A stretch of 44,549 nucleotides of DNA from JANQKX01 sp039028695 (GCA_039028695.1 JBCCHN010000036.1:1-44549); one strand, 5' to 3'. Shown: positions 33,640 through 42,640, counted from the first letter of the stretch. The notes: generated from the letters alone by a model not told the origin. A program made the numbers and translations.

Positions 33640-34662
33640 TCAGCCTCCCTGGGGTAAAATATCCACTCGATCGGGTTCTCCCTCGATCGACTGATCTCCC
33701 AAGGCGCGAACCTGTAAGCGATTCGCGGCAATGCCTTGGTCGGTCAAATACTTCCGCACCACCAACGCCCGCGAAAGCGACAGGCGGCGGGCGTTATTGG
33801 AACTTTCTTCCCCGTCCGCCGCATAGGCGAGCAATTGGAGTCGGATCTCAGGGCTATCGTTTAGTCTTTGTGCCAGCCCCGTCAAGACTTCCTTATCCTT
33901 TTGCGACAACTCGGTCGATTCGGTTGCAAAGGTTACGGTTGCGATTTTGTCATCTAAATCCTTTTCCGGTACGACTGCAACCTGGGTATTCTTTTGTTTT
34001 TTATTTGTTTTATTTGAATCTTTATTCTTGTTTTCCGACTTTCCAGGTTCCGTAACCGCTTCCTCAAGGGCCGAGGAGTCCTTTCCTTCCTGTAAGCTAT
34101 CTGTGGGCTCGATTGCTGTCTCAGGCTCTTTTGCTGCTACCGCGGTGTCTGGAGTCGAACTTTCCACAACTGTGGAGGCGGAGGCATCGTCTGCAGGGTC
34201 TACGAGCCCAACGGCCTCCGGGGCACTTTCAATGGCTGGCAAGGCTGGCGTGGTCGTTAATTCCAAACCCGGTTCCGGGGCCAATCCCAATGAAGTGAGT
34301 AGGGTTTGCGAATAGGGGAGCTGTCCCGCATTTTCGACCCTTTCGGCCTCCAGCTCGGCCTTGAGCAATTCCAAGGCTTGCCGAGAAATAAGCTGGCTTC
34401 TGGGTTTTTCGCCCGGCGGGTAGAGGAGAGGACTTTTCCCGAGGGTCGTTAGACCAAGCGCTGGTTCAGGGGGTAAGCCGGAATCCTCCACTGTCCTACC
34501 CTCGCCAAGGCGTTCAATGCCCGTCTGGTCGATAAAAACACCGGGTGATTGAGCGTGAGCTAAATTATTGGTGAGGGTGAGGACGACAAGAGAAGTTGAA
34601 ATCGCCGACACACCTAAAGCCAGACCGTTTTGGAAAACCCAATGCTTTTTCACAAGAGCCAT
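33640..34662 (-). CDS. OmpA-domain periplasmic protein
   Basis: A protein of 340 residues. An N-terminal signal peptide ends near AHA (residue 37). A middle region is rich in Pro, Ala, Glu, Ser and Thr, then Asn/Lys-rich (about 60-230). The C-terminal domain, ATVTFATESTELSQKDKEVL to RNRLQVRALG, resembles the OmpA peptidoglycan-binding fold, with RRLSLSRALVVRKYL as the typical helix. It precedes the MotA/MotB-like pair by 131 bp and may work with it. The start is chosen at 34662; one at 34692 is possible. Confidence 0.85.
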   Translation of the reverse strand: MALVKKHWVFQNGLALGVSAISTSLVVLTLTNNLAHAQSPGVFIDQTGIERLGEGRTVEDSGLPPEPALGLTTLGKSPLLYPPGEKPRSQLISRQALELLKAELEAERVENAGQLPYSQTLLTSLGLAPEPGLELTTTPALPAIESAPEAVGLVDPADDASASTVVESSTPDTAVAAKEPETAIEPTDSLQEGKDSSALEEAVTEPGKSENKNKDSNKTNKKQKNTQVAVVPEKDLDDKIATVTFATESTELSQKDKEVLTGLAQRLNDSPEIRLQLLAYAADGEESSNNARRLSLSRALVVRKYLTDQGIAANRLQVRALGDQSIEGEPDRVDILPQGG

Positions 34663-34852
34663 CGATCCGCAAAACTTGTTCTCACGACCCATTCCTGCCC
34701 GGCGGCTTGGGTATTTCGGTTTCCGAGCAAGGACATAAGATCGCCGTCACGCCGTCCCCCCAGACTCCCGACCGTGCCTAGATTAATACGAGTATTTGAA
34801 AAAGGACAGGGATTTGGCGGGCTTATCGGACGGCTCTTGGTTTTTAGCCGCT

Positions 34853-35659
34853 TTAACCCTGGGATGCCGTGGCTTTTTTGAAGATCTTCATGAGCGCCAA
34901 ATGACAGCTGTCATTCGCGGCCAGAATGCTGGAACTATTCAGGCCAATGGGTTTTCCGTTGGTTTCGCTGATCAAACCCCCGGCCTCGCGAACGATGACA
35001 ATACCGGCTGCTATATCCCAGGGCGACAGGCCTCTCTCCCAAAATCCCTGATATCGGCCGGCCGCCACATAGGCCAGATCCAGCGAGGCCGTTCCCCACC
35101 GCCTGATGCCGGATGTTTCGTTCAAAACCGCCTGTACTTCAGCCAGATAGTCATTGGTGGCGCCGGCTCGAACCACCCCGGTGGCAATTAAAGACGCCGC
35201 CAGATCCCGCTGGGATGAAATCCGAATACGGCGATCGTTCAAGTAAGCGCCTTGCCCTTTTTCCGCCGTAAAGGTCTCGTCTTTTAACGGGTCGTAGATC
35301 AATCCGGCGATCAATTCGCCCCGTTCCTCAAGGGCAATTGAGATGGCCCAATGGGGCAATCCGTGCAAAAAATTGATGGTGCCGTCCAAGGGGTCCACGA
35401 TCCAACGGCGCTGTTGAGGATCTTGACCCGGATGACTGCCCGACTCCTCCATCAAAAAGCCGTAGTCTGGCCGCGCGTATGATAGTTCCTCGCGAATAAT
35501 CGATTCCGCCTTGATATCTGCGTTGCTGACAAAATCCGCCGGGCCTTTCTTGGAGACCTGAAGATTTTCAACCTCGCCAAAATCCCGTCGCAGGCGTCGG
35601 GCCGCCTTGTCGGCAGCCTTCATCATCACGTTAATGGTGGCTGATCGCAGCTTCCTCAA
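34853..35659 (-). CDS. Inositol monophosphatase family protein
   Basis: A protein of 268 residues with the metal-binding motifs of this phosphatase family: MEESG (Glu ligand), WIVDPLDGTINFLHG and the late SPWDIAAGIVIVREAGG. It hydrolyses inositol phosphate or a related sugar phosphate (SuhB-like). Translation starts at TTG overlapping the efp stop codon (TTGA), so it is probably coupled to efp. The N-terminus INVMMKAADKAARRLRRDF agrees with relatives, which supports the start. Confidence 0.92.
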   Translation of the reverse strand: MRKLRSATINVMMKAADKAARRLRRDFGEVENLQVSKKGPADFVSNADIKAESIIREELSYARPDYGFLMEESGSHPGQDPQQRRWIVDPLDGTINFLHGLPHWAISIALEERGELIAGLIYDPLKDETFTAEKGQGAYLNDRRIRISSQRDLAASLIATGVVRAGATNDYLAEVQAVLNETSGIRRWGTASLDLAYVAAGRYQGFWERGLSPWDIAAGIVIVREAGGLISETNGKPIGLNSSSILAANDSCHLALMKIFKKATASQG

Positions 35660-36222
35660 GACTTGGCCCGCTCGCTGTAGCTGCCGTCGGCGGTAAAGAC
35701 CACCACGCGGGTGCCAGCTTCAATGTGAGGGGGCACCATGATCCGGGCCCCGTTTTCCAACTTTCCAGGCTTATAAGAAGAAGAAGCCGTTTGGCCCTTC
35801 ACTACGGGATCGGCTTCCACTACTTCCATCACCACCGTATCGGGCAGCATGACGGAAATGGGTTCTTCCTCGAACGACTCAATAGTGACGGTCATGCCGT
35901 CCTGAAGAAAGACCACCGGATCGCCGACCATGTCACTGTGAACCGAGACCTGTTCATAGGTCTCGTTATCCATGAAGGTCAGCATGTCCCCGTCGGCAAA
36001 AAGAAATTGATATTCTTTTTGGTCAAGACGGACCCGCTCCACATTTTCGCTGGCGCGAAAGCGTTCGTTGAGCTTGGTGCCGTCGCGAATATCCTTAAGC
36101 TCCACCTGCAAATAGGCGCCGCCCTTGCCGGGCTGGGTGTGCTGGATTTTCATGGCGCGCCAAAGACGCCCGTTATGTTCGATGACATTGCCGGGACGAA
36201 CGGCGTTTCCGTTTATTTTCAT
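35656..36222 (-). CDS. efp: Translation elongation factor P
   Basis: A protein of 188 residues, the standard EF-P length: MKINGNAVRPGNVIEHNGRLW, then HTQPGKGGAYLQVELKDI with the modifiable lysine K33 at the tip of domain I. EF-P relieves ribosome stalling at polyproline. No gene of the lysine-modifying set (epmA/epmB) is visible in the window. An in-frame start 23 codons upstream is less likely. Confidence 0.97.
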   Translation of the reverse strand: MKINGNAVRPGNVIEHNGRLWRAMKIQHTQPGKGGAYLQVELKDIRDGTKLNERFRASENVERVRLDQKEYQFLFADGDMLTFMDNETYEQVSVHSDMVGDPVVFLQDGMTVTIESFEEEPISVMLPDTVVMEVVEADPVVKGQTASSSYKPGKLENGARIMVPPHIEAGTRVVVFTADGSYSERAKS

Positions 36223-36319
36223 GTCTATGATCCGACGTGAGGGGTATTCAAGGAGCGCGCGGAAGCTATCAGGTTGATCAGGTGGACGCAATTGCGCATA
36301 TCAAGGGATTGGCGGATTT

Positions 36320-36931
36320 TTATGGCCCTTCACAGCCACCGATTAGGGTGTTTATCCGCGTCACAATTTCGGCCGCATCAGCACCCTCTTGCCAGAACGC
36401 GGGCCCGACGGCGATGAAGTCCGCACCGGCCTGGGCCCAGGCTACACAGTCATCCTCGCTGGCAGCCCCCAAGCCTATGGAGGGAATTTCCATTGCCTCC
36501 CGCCACCAGGAGATAAGCTCAAGATGAGCTTGTGTCGGCGGATTCTCCAAAGTCCCGAAGGCGACGTAGTCCGCGCCCGCTTCGCCGGCGACCATGCCCG
36601 CATGTTTGGAGAAACCGCAGCCCGCCCCGACGATGGCGTCCGCGCCCAAGGCCTGCCGTGCCGCTTTGATTTGGCGCGCGGCATCGTCGGCGCTGACCTC
36701 AAGATGCAGGCCGTCAAAGCCGGCACTGTCGGCCAACTTGCCAAACCAAAGGGCGGCCACCTCTTGCGCATGAGCGTTATCCCGCAGCCGCTGGGCCGCA
36801 GCACCATCGGTTCCGTGTAAAAGCAAGCAGGCCACATCACCCGCCCGCAATGATGCCGTTATCGCCTCAGCAAAACCTTCGGCAGCAGAGGAGTGGTCCA
36901 GTTCTGGGCTGACGAGATAAAGGCGAGGCAT
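36320..36931 (-). CDS. Thiamine phosphate synthase-like (ThiE/TenI family), divergent
   Basis: A TIM-barrel protein of 203 residues with MPRLYLVSPELD at the start, ADYVAFGTLENPPTQ, and ADFIAVGPAFWQEG at the end, the pattern of ThiE and TenI. Ordinary ThiE has HLGQ-D and a T-K pyrimidine/phosphate motif; here these read HLEVSADD and are otherwise altered. It may make thiamine phosphate from HMP-PP and thiazole phosphate, or be a TenI-like relative with another task. It lies 97 bp upstream of efp. Confidence 0.7.
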   Translation of the reverse strand: MPRLYLVSPELDHSSAAEGFAEAITASLRAGDVACLLLHGTDGAAAQRLRDNAHAQEVAALWFGKLADSAGFDGLHLEVSADDAARQIKAARQALGADAIVGAGCGFSKHAGMVAGEAGADYVAFGTLENPPTQAHLELISWWREAMEIPSIGLGAASEDDCVAWAQAGADFIAVGPAFWQEGADAAEIVTRINTLIGGCEGP

Positions 36932-36996
36932 AGCGGGTTTGGAAGGTGATTATGGTCCAGGCGAATGGGCTTGGTTACAGCAAGTGCCAGCGAGCT

Positions 36997-37425
36997 TCAA
37001 TCTTTCATCAACCAATCCCGAAAAGCAGCCTCCCAGTTTGGGTGATTGGCCGGTTCGAAGGTCGATGGTCTTTGCAGCAACAACCTAACGCCCCTTTTTT
37101 CGGCAATGGAGGCGATGGCGATATCGGCAGGTCCTTTAAAGATTACCGCCAATCTTGGGTCATGGGCAGCGAGTGCAAGGGCGGTCATGGCGTGCCCGCC
37201 CTGGTCGCCGCAATCGACAAGGCCCAGCGCGCGGGCACGAGGCGCAGTGGCCATGGCCTGACAGAAAACCTCATGGATCCAATGAACCCCGAGGCTGCGG
37301 GCGCCGTCCACTTGATTGATGAGGGCTACCGGCAGGTCTTCCTGGGCCGCAATGGCAAGCGCCTGACAGGCGTCGGCCAGGCAGGTGATTGTGATGGCGG
37401 CGGGCGGTGGGTCCGAAACTTTCAT
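36997..37425 (-). CDS. Hypothetical protein, 142 residues
   Basis: A moderately hydrophobic alpha/beta protein: ITITCLADACQALAIAAQED, then VALINQVDGARSLGVHWIHEVF, LGLVDCGDQGGHAMTALALA and a C-terminal EAAFRDWLMKD. The alternation of strands and helices suggests a small Rossmann-like fold. I recognise no family. It lies 65 bp upstream of the ThiE-like gene and just after the gap terminator on the minus strand. Confidence 0.7.
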   Translation of the reverse strand: MKVSDPPPAAITITCLADACQALAIAAQEDLPVALINQVDGARSLGVHWIHEVFCQAMATAPRARALGLVDCGDQGGHAMTALALAAHDPRLAVIFKGPADIAIASIAEKRGVRLLLQRPSTFEPANHPNWEAAFRDWLMKD

Positions 37426-37437
37426 TTTTGAGATATG

Positions 37438-37459
37438 AAAACGGGGCCAAAAGGCCCCG
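37438..37459 (-). terminator. Intrinsic terminator behind gap
   Basis: CGGGGCC / GGCCCCG with a 4-base loop, followed on the minus strand by four T. It separates the gap-fba-tkt group from the ThiE/efp group. Confidence 0.8.
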
Positions 37460-37533
37460 CTATCATGACCGGATCAAAGCAGCTTTGCCAAGCCTGACCC
37501 TTTGAAAAAACAAGAGGCCGGAGTTGCTTAGCC

Positions 37534-38541
37534 CTAGAGCAACTTTCCAAGGGCCGCTGCCGTATCGCTCATGCGATTGGAAAAGCCCCATTCATTGTCG
37601 TACCACGACATCACCCGGACAAAATTACCGTCGATCACCTGGGTCTCTCCCAAATCGAAGGTTGAAGAAGCGGGGCTATGATTATAGTCAGAGGACACCA
37701 AGGGAAGGTCATTGGTTGCCAGAACGCCCTTGAGCTTGGTCTTGGCGGCCTTGGTAATGGCGGCGTTAACCTCTTCGACCGAGGTTTTCCGTTTGGCGGA
37801 GAAGGTCAAGTCGATGAGGCTTACATTCGGCGTGGGCACGCGAATGGAGGTACCGTCCAACTTGCCCTTCAGCTCAGGCAGAACCAGGCCGACCGCCCGC
37901 GCCGCACCGGTTGAGGTGGGGATCATGTTGGTCGAGGCGGTACGCGCCCGGGCCGGATCCTTGTGCAAGGTGTCGACGGTCTGCTGATCACCGGTGAAGG
38001 AGTGAACGGTGGTCATGAAGCCGTGCTTGATGCCGATGGCATTGTTCAGCACAAAGGCGACCGGGGCCAGACAGTTGGTTGTGCAAGAGGCGTTGGAGAT
38101 TACTTTGTGAGACTTGCGCAGCTTATCGGAGTTGACCCCATGGACCACAGTGATATCGGCGTCGGTGCAGGGGGCTGAGACGAGAACCTTTTTGGCGCCA
38201 GCATCCAGGTGAGCCGAGGCTTTTTCCTTGCTGGCGAAGATGCCGGTGCATTCCATCACAACGTCTACGCCCAGATCGCCCCAGGGTAGGTCGGCCGGGT
38301 TCCGTTCAGAGAGCACCGCGACCTTCTTGCCGTCCACCTTGATGGCGTTCTTCATAGCCTGAACTTTGCCGGGATAGCGGCCGTGAACCGAATCGTAGGT
38401 CAGAAGATGGGCGTTATCCGCTGCTGATCCCAGATCATTGATGGCGACAAATTCCACATCCTTGCGACCGGATTCCATCGCCGCGCGAAACACCAGGCGG
38501 CCGATCCGCCCAAATCCGTTAATAGCAACCCGAACGGCCAT
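37534..38541 (-). CDS. gap: Glyceraldehyde-3-phosphate dehydrogenase, type I
   Basis: A protein of 335 residues: MAVRVAINGFGRIGRLVFRA (NAD-binding), ASCTTNCLAP with the catalytic Cys153, and the conserved WYDNEWGFSNRM near the end. It interconverts glyceraldehyde-3-phosphate and 1,3-bisphosphoglycerate. The start at 38541 follows GGAG by 10 bases; the frame is open upstream without family similarity. pgk, often the next gene, is missing here. An intrinsic terminator follows. Confidence 0.98.
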   Translation of the reverse strand: MAVRVAINGFGRIGRLVFRAAMESGRKDVEFVAINDLGSAADNAHLLTYDSVHGRYPGKVQAMKNAIKVDGKKVAVLSERNPADLPWGDLGVDVVMECTGIFASKEKASAHLDAGAKKVLVSAPCTDADITVVHGVNSDKLRKSHKVISNASCTTNCLAPVAFVLNNAIGIKHGFMTTVHSFTGDQQTVDTLHKDPARARTASTNMIPTSTGAARAVGLVLPELKGKLDGTSIRVPTPNVSLIDLTFSAKRKTSVEEVNAAITKAAKTKLKGVLATNDLPLVSSDYNHSPASSTFDLGETQVIDGNFVRVMSWYDNEWGFSNRMSDTAAALGKLL

Positions 38542-38617
38542 AGTTTTTTGTCTCCGTGAAGTTTCAAGTGATTGCCGATGTCGGCGGTTCTCGAGGGTCC
38601 GCCTCGGCGGTAATAGA

Positions 38618-39616
38618 TTACAAACTCCCGCTTGCAGCAGCACCATTGGCTTGCGCGCGCTCGAAAAAGGCGGCCTGTCCGGCTGCCAGATTGTCCGCTT
38701 GACCGCTCCAGGCCTTCAAGGGCGCGGCCTGTAAAGCACGACCGTAGGAGAAGCTCAATTTCCAGGGACGGGCTGTGTCCAGCTTGTTCATGGCATTGAG
38801 GTGATCGGTCGCCACTTGATCGGATTGTCCGCCGGACAAAAAGACGATGCCCGGCACCGCTGCGGGTACACAGCGTTGCAGACTGGCCACGGTGCGTGCG
38901 GCGACCTCCTCAATGCCGGCTTGCTCAGGGCACTCGCTGCCGGAAATCACCATGTTGGGTTTAAGAAGCATGCCTTCCAGCATCACGTCCTGCAGGGCCA
39001 GTTCCGCGAATACCTCGCGCAACACATCTTCGGTGACCGCTTCGCAGACATCAATGTCATGATCACCGTCCATCAGGACTTCAGGCTCCACGATAGGAAC
39101 CAATCCGGCCTCCTGGGCGAGTGCGGCGTAGCGGGCCAGGGCATGGGCATTGGCGGAAATACACGCCGGGCTTGGCGCATCTTCGGTAATCTTATAAACA
39201 CCTCGCCATTTGGTGAAGCGGGCGCCCAGGTTCACGTACTCGGCCAGCCGATCGCGCAGCCCATCGAGACCCTCTGTAACCGTCTCGCCCGGGTTGCCGG
39301 CCAGGGGCTTGGCACCATTATCCACCTTGATGCCGGGGATCATCCCATTGCTCTCTAAGATCTTAACCAAGGAAGTGCCGTCCGATGCAGACTGTCGGAT
39401 GGTTTCATCGAACAGGATGACACCGCTGATGTGATTTCCCGCGTTCGGCGTAGTGAACAGCATCTGGCGATAGTCGCGGCGATTTTCCTCTGTGGAGTCT
39501 ACCGAGATGGAATCGAAGCGTTTTTTAATCGTGGGCGCCGACTCATCGGCGGCCAAAATGCCCTTGCCTTCGGCAACCAGGGCCTGGGCGGTTTCAATAA
39601 GGCTGTTGTCGCTCAT
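38618..39616 (-). CDS. Class I fructose-bisphosphate aldolase
   Basis: A protein of 332 residues of the metal-free class I aldolases, related to eukaryotic enzymes: GKGILAADESAPTIKKRFDS, GIKVDNGAKPLAG, ARFTKWRGVYKI, EPEVLMDGDHDI, and the Schiff-base lysine in EGMLLKPNMV. It cleaves fructose-1,6-bisphosphate. The start at 39616 has AGGAG about 10 bases upstream and gives the family length. It lies between tkt and gap, 76 bp from each. Confidence 0.95.
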   Translation of the reverse strand: MSDNSLIETAQALVAEGKGILAADESAPTIKKRFDSISVDSTEENRRDYRQMLFTTPNAGNHISGVILFDETIRQSASDGTSLVKILESNGMIPGIKVDNGAKPLAGNPGETVTEGLDGLRDRLAEYVNLGARFTKWRGVYKITEDAPSPACISANAHALARYAALAQEAGLVPIVEPEVLMDGDHDIDVCEAVTEDVLREVFAELALQDVMLEGMLLKPNMVISGSECPEQAGIEEVAARTVASLQRCVPAAVPGIVFLSGGQSDQVATDHLNAMNKLDTARPWKLSFSYGRALQAAPLKAWSGQADNLAAGQAAFFERAQANGAAASGSL

Positions 39617-39692
39617 CGAAAGGCTCTCCTGTGATGGCTGATAACGATGGTCCATGGCGGGGTCCGCCAGAGGATTGATTAGGGGTCCAAGG

Positions 39693-41687
39693 TCAAAGGC
39701 GGCAACGGACCGCCTCTGCCACAGTTTCGGCGGTGATGCCAAATTTTTCGTAAAGGGCCTGATAAGGCGCCGATGCGCCGAACTCAGACATACCGATGAA
39801 GGCGCCGGATTCGCCTGTCCACCTATCCCAACCCAAACCGCAGGCGGCTTCAACAGCGATGCGCAGGCTGCCCGGTGGCAGGACAGAGTCCCGATAGTTT
39901 TGATCCTGAGCCTCGAATAACTCCCAACAAGGCATGGAGACAACTGATGTCTCGATACCCTCTGACTTCAATTCGGCCTGGGCGGCCAAGGCAATCTCCA
40001 CTTCTGAGCCGGTGGCGATCAGCGTGGCTCGGGCCACCCCGGCGGCGGGCGAAAGGACGTAGGCTCCCCGCGCGCATCGGTTTTCCTGAGCGTCGCGTCG
40101 AACCCCTGGCAAGCCCTGCCGGGTCAGGGCCAGAACCGAGGGTGTCTCAGGGCTCGCCGCCGCCAATTCCCAGCACTCCGCCGTTTCCACTAAGTCTGCC
40201 GGGCGAAAGACCTGTAGGTTCGGGATGGCCCGCAGTGCCGCCAAATGCTCTACCGGCTGATGGGTGGGGCCATCTTCGCCAAGGCCGATGGAGTCATGGG
40301 TCATGACATAGACCACCCGCAATCCCATCAAGGCAGCCAAGCGGATCGAGGGTCGGCAATAGTCGGTGAAAACCAGGAAGGTGCCGCCATAGGGTAGAAT
40401 GCCGCCATGCAAGGCCATTCCATTCATGGCCGCTGCCATGCCATGCTCGCGCACCCCATAGTGCAGGTAACTGCCGGTAAAATCCTCCGGTGTAATAATC
40501 TTTTGGTGGGAGGCTTTTGTATTGTTGGAGCCGGTTAAATCCGCGGAACCGCCGATCATTTCTGGGGCGGCGGCTGTCATGACGTCGAGAACTTTCTGGG
40601 AGGCGACTCGGGTCGCCAGCTTGGGGGTTTCCTGGGCGGCGCTGGCTTTTAGGTCAGCCAGGGCCCGCGCCATCAAAGGCGGCAGGACGCCCTTTTGTAA
40701 GCGCTCGAATTCGGCGCGCTGTTTATCGGGCAGCGCTGCCAACCGGGCTTCCCAGTCGGCCCGTTCGGTTCCGCCTTTGGCACCGGCGGCGCGCCACGCG
40801 GCGGATACGGGCTCGGGAATCTCGAAGGGCGCATGAGGCCAGTTCAAGGCCTCACGGGTGGCGGCAATTTCCTCTTCACCCAAGGCCGCCCCGTGAGTCG
40901 CTGCCGTGCCCTGTTTGTTGGGCGCGCCATAGCCAATGATGGTCCGGCAGGCGATCATCGAAGGCCTGCCACTCGCCTTGGCTTTCGAGATGGCCGCGGC
41001 GACGGCTGCCGGATCATGACCGTCAACCCGTTGGGTGTCCCAACCGCTTGCTTCAAAGCGCTTGATCTGATCGTCCGAAACGGCCAAGTCCGTACTGCCG
41101 TCGATGGAAATGCCGTTATCATCGAACAGCACTATCAGCTTATTGAGCCTAAGGTGACCGGCCAGTGAAATGGCCTCGTGGCTGACGCCTTCCATCAAGC
41201 AACCGTCGCCGGCCATCACATAGGTATAGTGATCAACGATGCCCTCACCGAAGCGGGCGGCCATGATTCGCTCGGCGATGGCCATGCCGACCGCGTTGCC
41301 CAAACCTTGCCCCAAGGGGCCGGTGGTGGTTTCAATGCCGGCCGCATGACCCCATTCGGGATGGCCGGCGGTGCGGCTGTTCAATTGGCGGAAGTTGCGG
41401 ATCTCCTCAATGGTCATGTCCTCGTAGCCGGTCAGATGCAAAAGAGCATAAAGCAGCATGGAGCCGTGGCCCGCCGACAAGACAAAGCGATCCCGGTCGG
41501 GCCAGTTCGGGGCCGCCGGATCATACTTGAGGAATTGAGTAAAGAGGACGGTTGCCACATCGGCTTTTCCCATGGGCATGCCGGGATGCCCACATTTGGC
41601 CTGTTGAACCGCGTCCATGGCCAGGGCCCGGATGGCATTGGCCATGTCATGTGCGCTGACGCGCGTATCGTCGATTGTTTCGGTCAC
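39693..41687 (-). CDS. tkt: Transketolase
   Basis: A thiamine-diphosphate enzyme of about 664 residues. It shows CGHPGMPMGKADVATVLFT at the start, VMAGDGCLMEGVSHEA (cofactor-binding), DDNGISIDG, and HDSIGLGEDGPTHQPVEHL in the pyrimidine domain. It moves two-carbon units between sugar phosphates in the pentose phosphate or Calvin-type cycle. The start is uncertain: GTG at 41687 gives the usual N-terminus, and ATG at 41750 would add 21 residues. It is the first gene of the tkt-fba-gap group. Confidence 0.97.
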   Translation of the reverse strand: MTETIDDTRVSAHDMANAIRALAMDAVQQAKCGHPGMPMGKADVATVLFTQFLKYDPAAPNWPDRDRFVLSAGHGSMLLYALLHLTGYEDMTIEEIRNFRQLNSRTAGHPEWGHAAGIETTTGPLGQGLGNAVGMAIAERIMAARFGEGIVDHYTYVMAGDGCLMEGVSHEAISLAGHLRLNKLIVLFDDNGISIDGSTDLAVSDDQIKRFEASGWDTQRVDGHDPAAVAAAISKAKASGRPSMIACRTIIGYGAPNKQGTAATHGAALGEEEIAATREALNWPHAPFEIPEPVSAAWRAAGAKGGTERADWEARLAALPDKQRAEFERLQKGVLPPLMARALADLKASAAQETPKLATRVASQKVLDVMTAAAPEMIGGSADLTGSNNTKASHQKIITPEDFTGSYLHYGVREHGMAAAMNGMALHGGILPYGGTFLVFTDYCRPSIRLAALMGLRVVYVMTHDSIGLGEDGPTHQPVEHLAALRAIPNLQVFRPADLVETAECWELAAASPETPSVLALTRQGLPGVRRDAQENRCARGAYVLSPAAGVARATLIATGSEVEIALAAQAELKSEGIETSVVSMPCWELFEAQDQNYRDSVLPPGSLRIAVEAACGLGWDRWTGESGAFIGMSEFGASAPYQALYEKFGITAETVAEAVRCRL

Positions 41688-41836
41688 GGATCTGCCCGTA
41701 CAATAACGGCAAGCCGTCCATCGGTTGCCTGAGTTGACCTGCTGGGTCATTTGCGATTGATCCGGCGCCCGTAAGCGCGCCTGGCGAAGTCGCGCGCAAC
41801 ATGCCGCCCCCGCACGTCTAGGTCAACCGAGATATG

Positions 41837-41869
41837 GCCGAAAAAGCTTGGAAATTTGCGTTTTTCGGC
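41837..41869. promoter_or_regulatory. Inverted repeat in the tkt / DUF4164-zapA divergent region
   Basis: GCCGAAAAA and TTTTTCGGC, nine perfect pairs separated by 15 bases, in the 364-bp region between tkt and the zapA group. It may be an operator, or a hairpin acting as a terminator on one strand. I see nothing else recognisable in 41688-42051. Confidence 0.4.
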
Positions 41870-42051
41870 TACGCCTTGAAAGGGGCTTAGAGACATGTCC
41901 GGCGTTGACCCCACCCGGCTGTCATGGTTATTTTGAGAGTTTGCAGGGGCGCTGTGCCATCGCCGTCAGGGCGACATTAAGCGTGCCGCATTATCGTAGC
42001 GTTAAATAAACGGCGAAACAAAGCGCCGAACGGGAAAGCGGATAGGGATTG

Positions 42052-42288
42052 ATGGGACGACTTGACGAGGCGGCCGGCAGGATGCAGAGCGCGCTGGATT
42101 CTTTGGAAAAGGCTGTGGACTCAATGGCGAAGTCCTCGACGGCCGGCGCAGATAGCGATCATCACGACGTGCGGCAGGCCCTCGATTCGGCCATGCAGCA
42201 AAACGAAAATCTTCAAGCGGTGGCGGCGGCTGTTTCGGTCCGCCTGGATCAGGCCGTTGATCGCTTAAAACAAGCATTGGATGAATGA
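42052..42288 (+). CDS. Small coiled-coil protein (DUF4164-like) upstream of zapA
   Basis: A helical protein of 78 residues, MGRLDEAAGRMQSALDSLEK to RLDQAVDRLKQAL. The coiled-coil pattern is clear, and position directly before zapA is typical for DUF4164 proteins of alphaproteobacteria. Its stop overlaps the zapA start by 8 bp, so the two are coupled. A role with ZapA in division is an inference from position. Confidence 0.8.
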   Translation: MGRLDEAAGRMQSALDSLEKAVDSMAKSSTAGADSDHHDVRQALDSAMQQNENLQAVAAAVSVRLDQAVDRLKQALDE

Positions 42289-42640
42289 CGTGGCGCAACT
42301 GTCTTTGACCATAAATAAACGCGGCTACGAAATCACTTGCGACGATGGGCAAGAAAACCGCCTGCGGCAACTCGGTTCTTATATCGATGAAAAGGTCGGC
42401 GAATTGGTAAATTCGGTCGGTCAGGTGGGCGAGGCCCGGCTGTTGGTCATGGCCAGCTTGCTCATCTGCGACGAGTTGCTGGAAGCCAAGCTGAAACTGG
42501 CTGGTAAACAGGACCAAGCGAATGGCTCAGCCAAACCCGTAGCCGCGGCGGATGCCCAGGCCGAGGACGAGGCTGCCAAACTTTTGGAAGCCTGTGCTTT
42601 GCGCATTCAAACCATTGCCGAACGCATGCAGGTTTCCTAA
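42281..42640 (+). CDS. zapA: Cell division protein ZapA
   Basis: A protein of 119 residues. It has LSLTINKRGYEITCDDGQE and LRQLGSYIDEKVGEL in the globular head, then a helical tail starting GEARLLVMASLLICDELLE. ZapA bundles FtsZ filaments at the division site. It overlaps the upstream coiled-coil gene by 8 bp and is followed by the 6S RNA, the common order zapA - ssrS - 5-FCL. Confidence 0.94.
   Translation: MNDVAQLSLTINKRGYEITCDDGQENRLRQLGSYIDEKVGELVNSVGQVGEARLLVMASLLICDELLEAKLKLAGKQDQANGSAKPVAAADAQAEDEAAKLLEACALRIQTIAERMQVS

Noticed and set aside
39875..41732. Several plus-strand frames opposite tkt
   Set aside because: They mirror the codon pattern of transketolase on the other strand and have no independent support.
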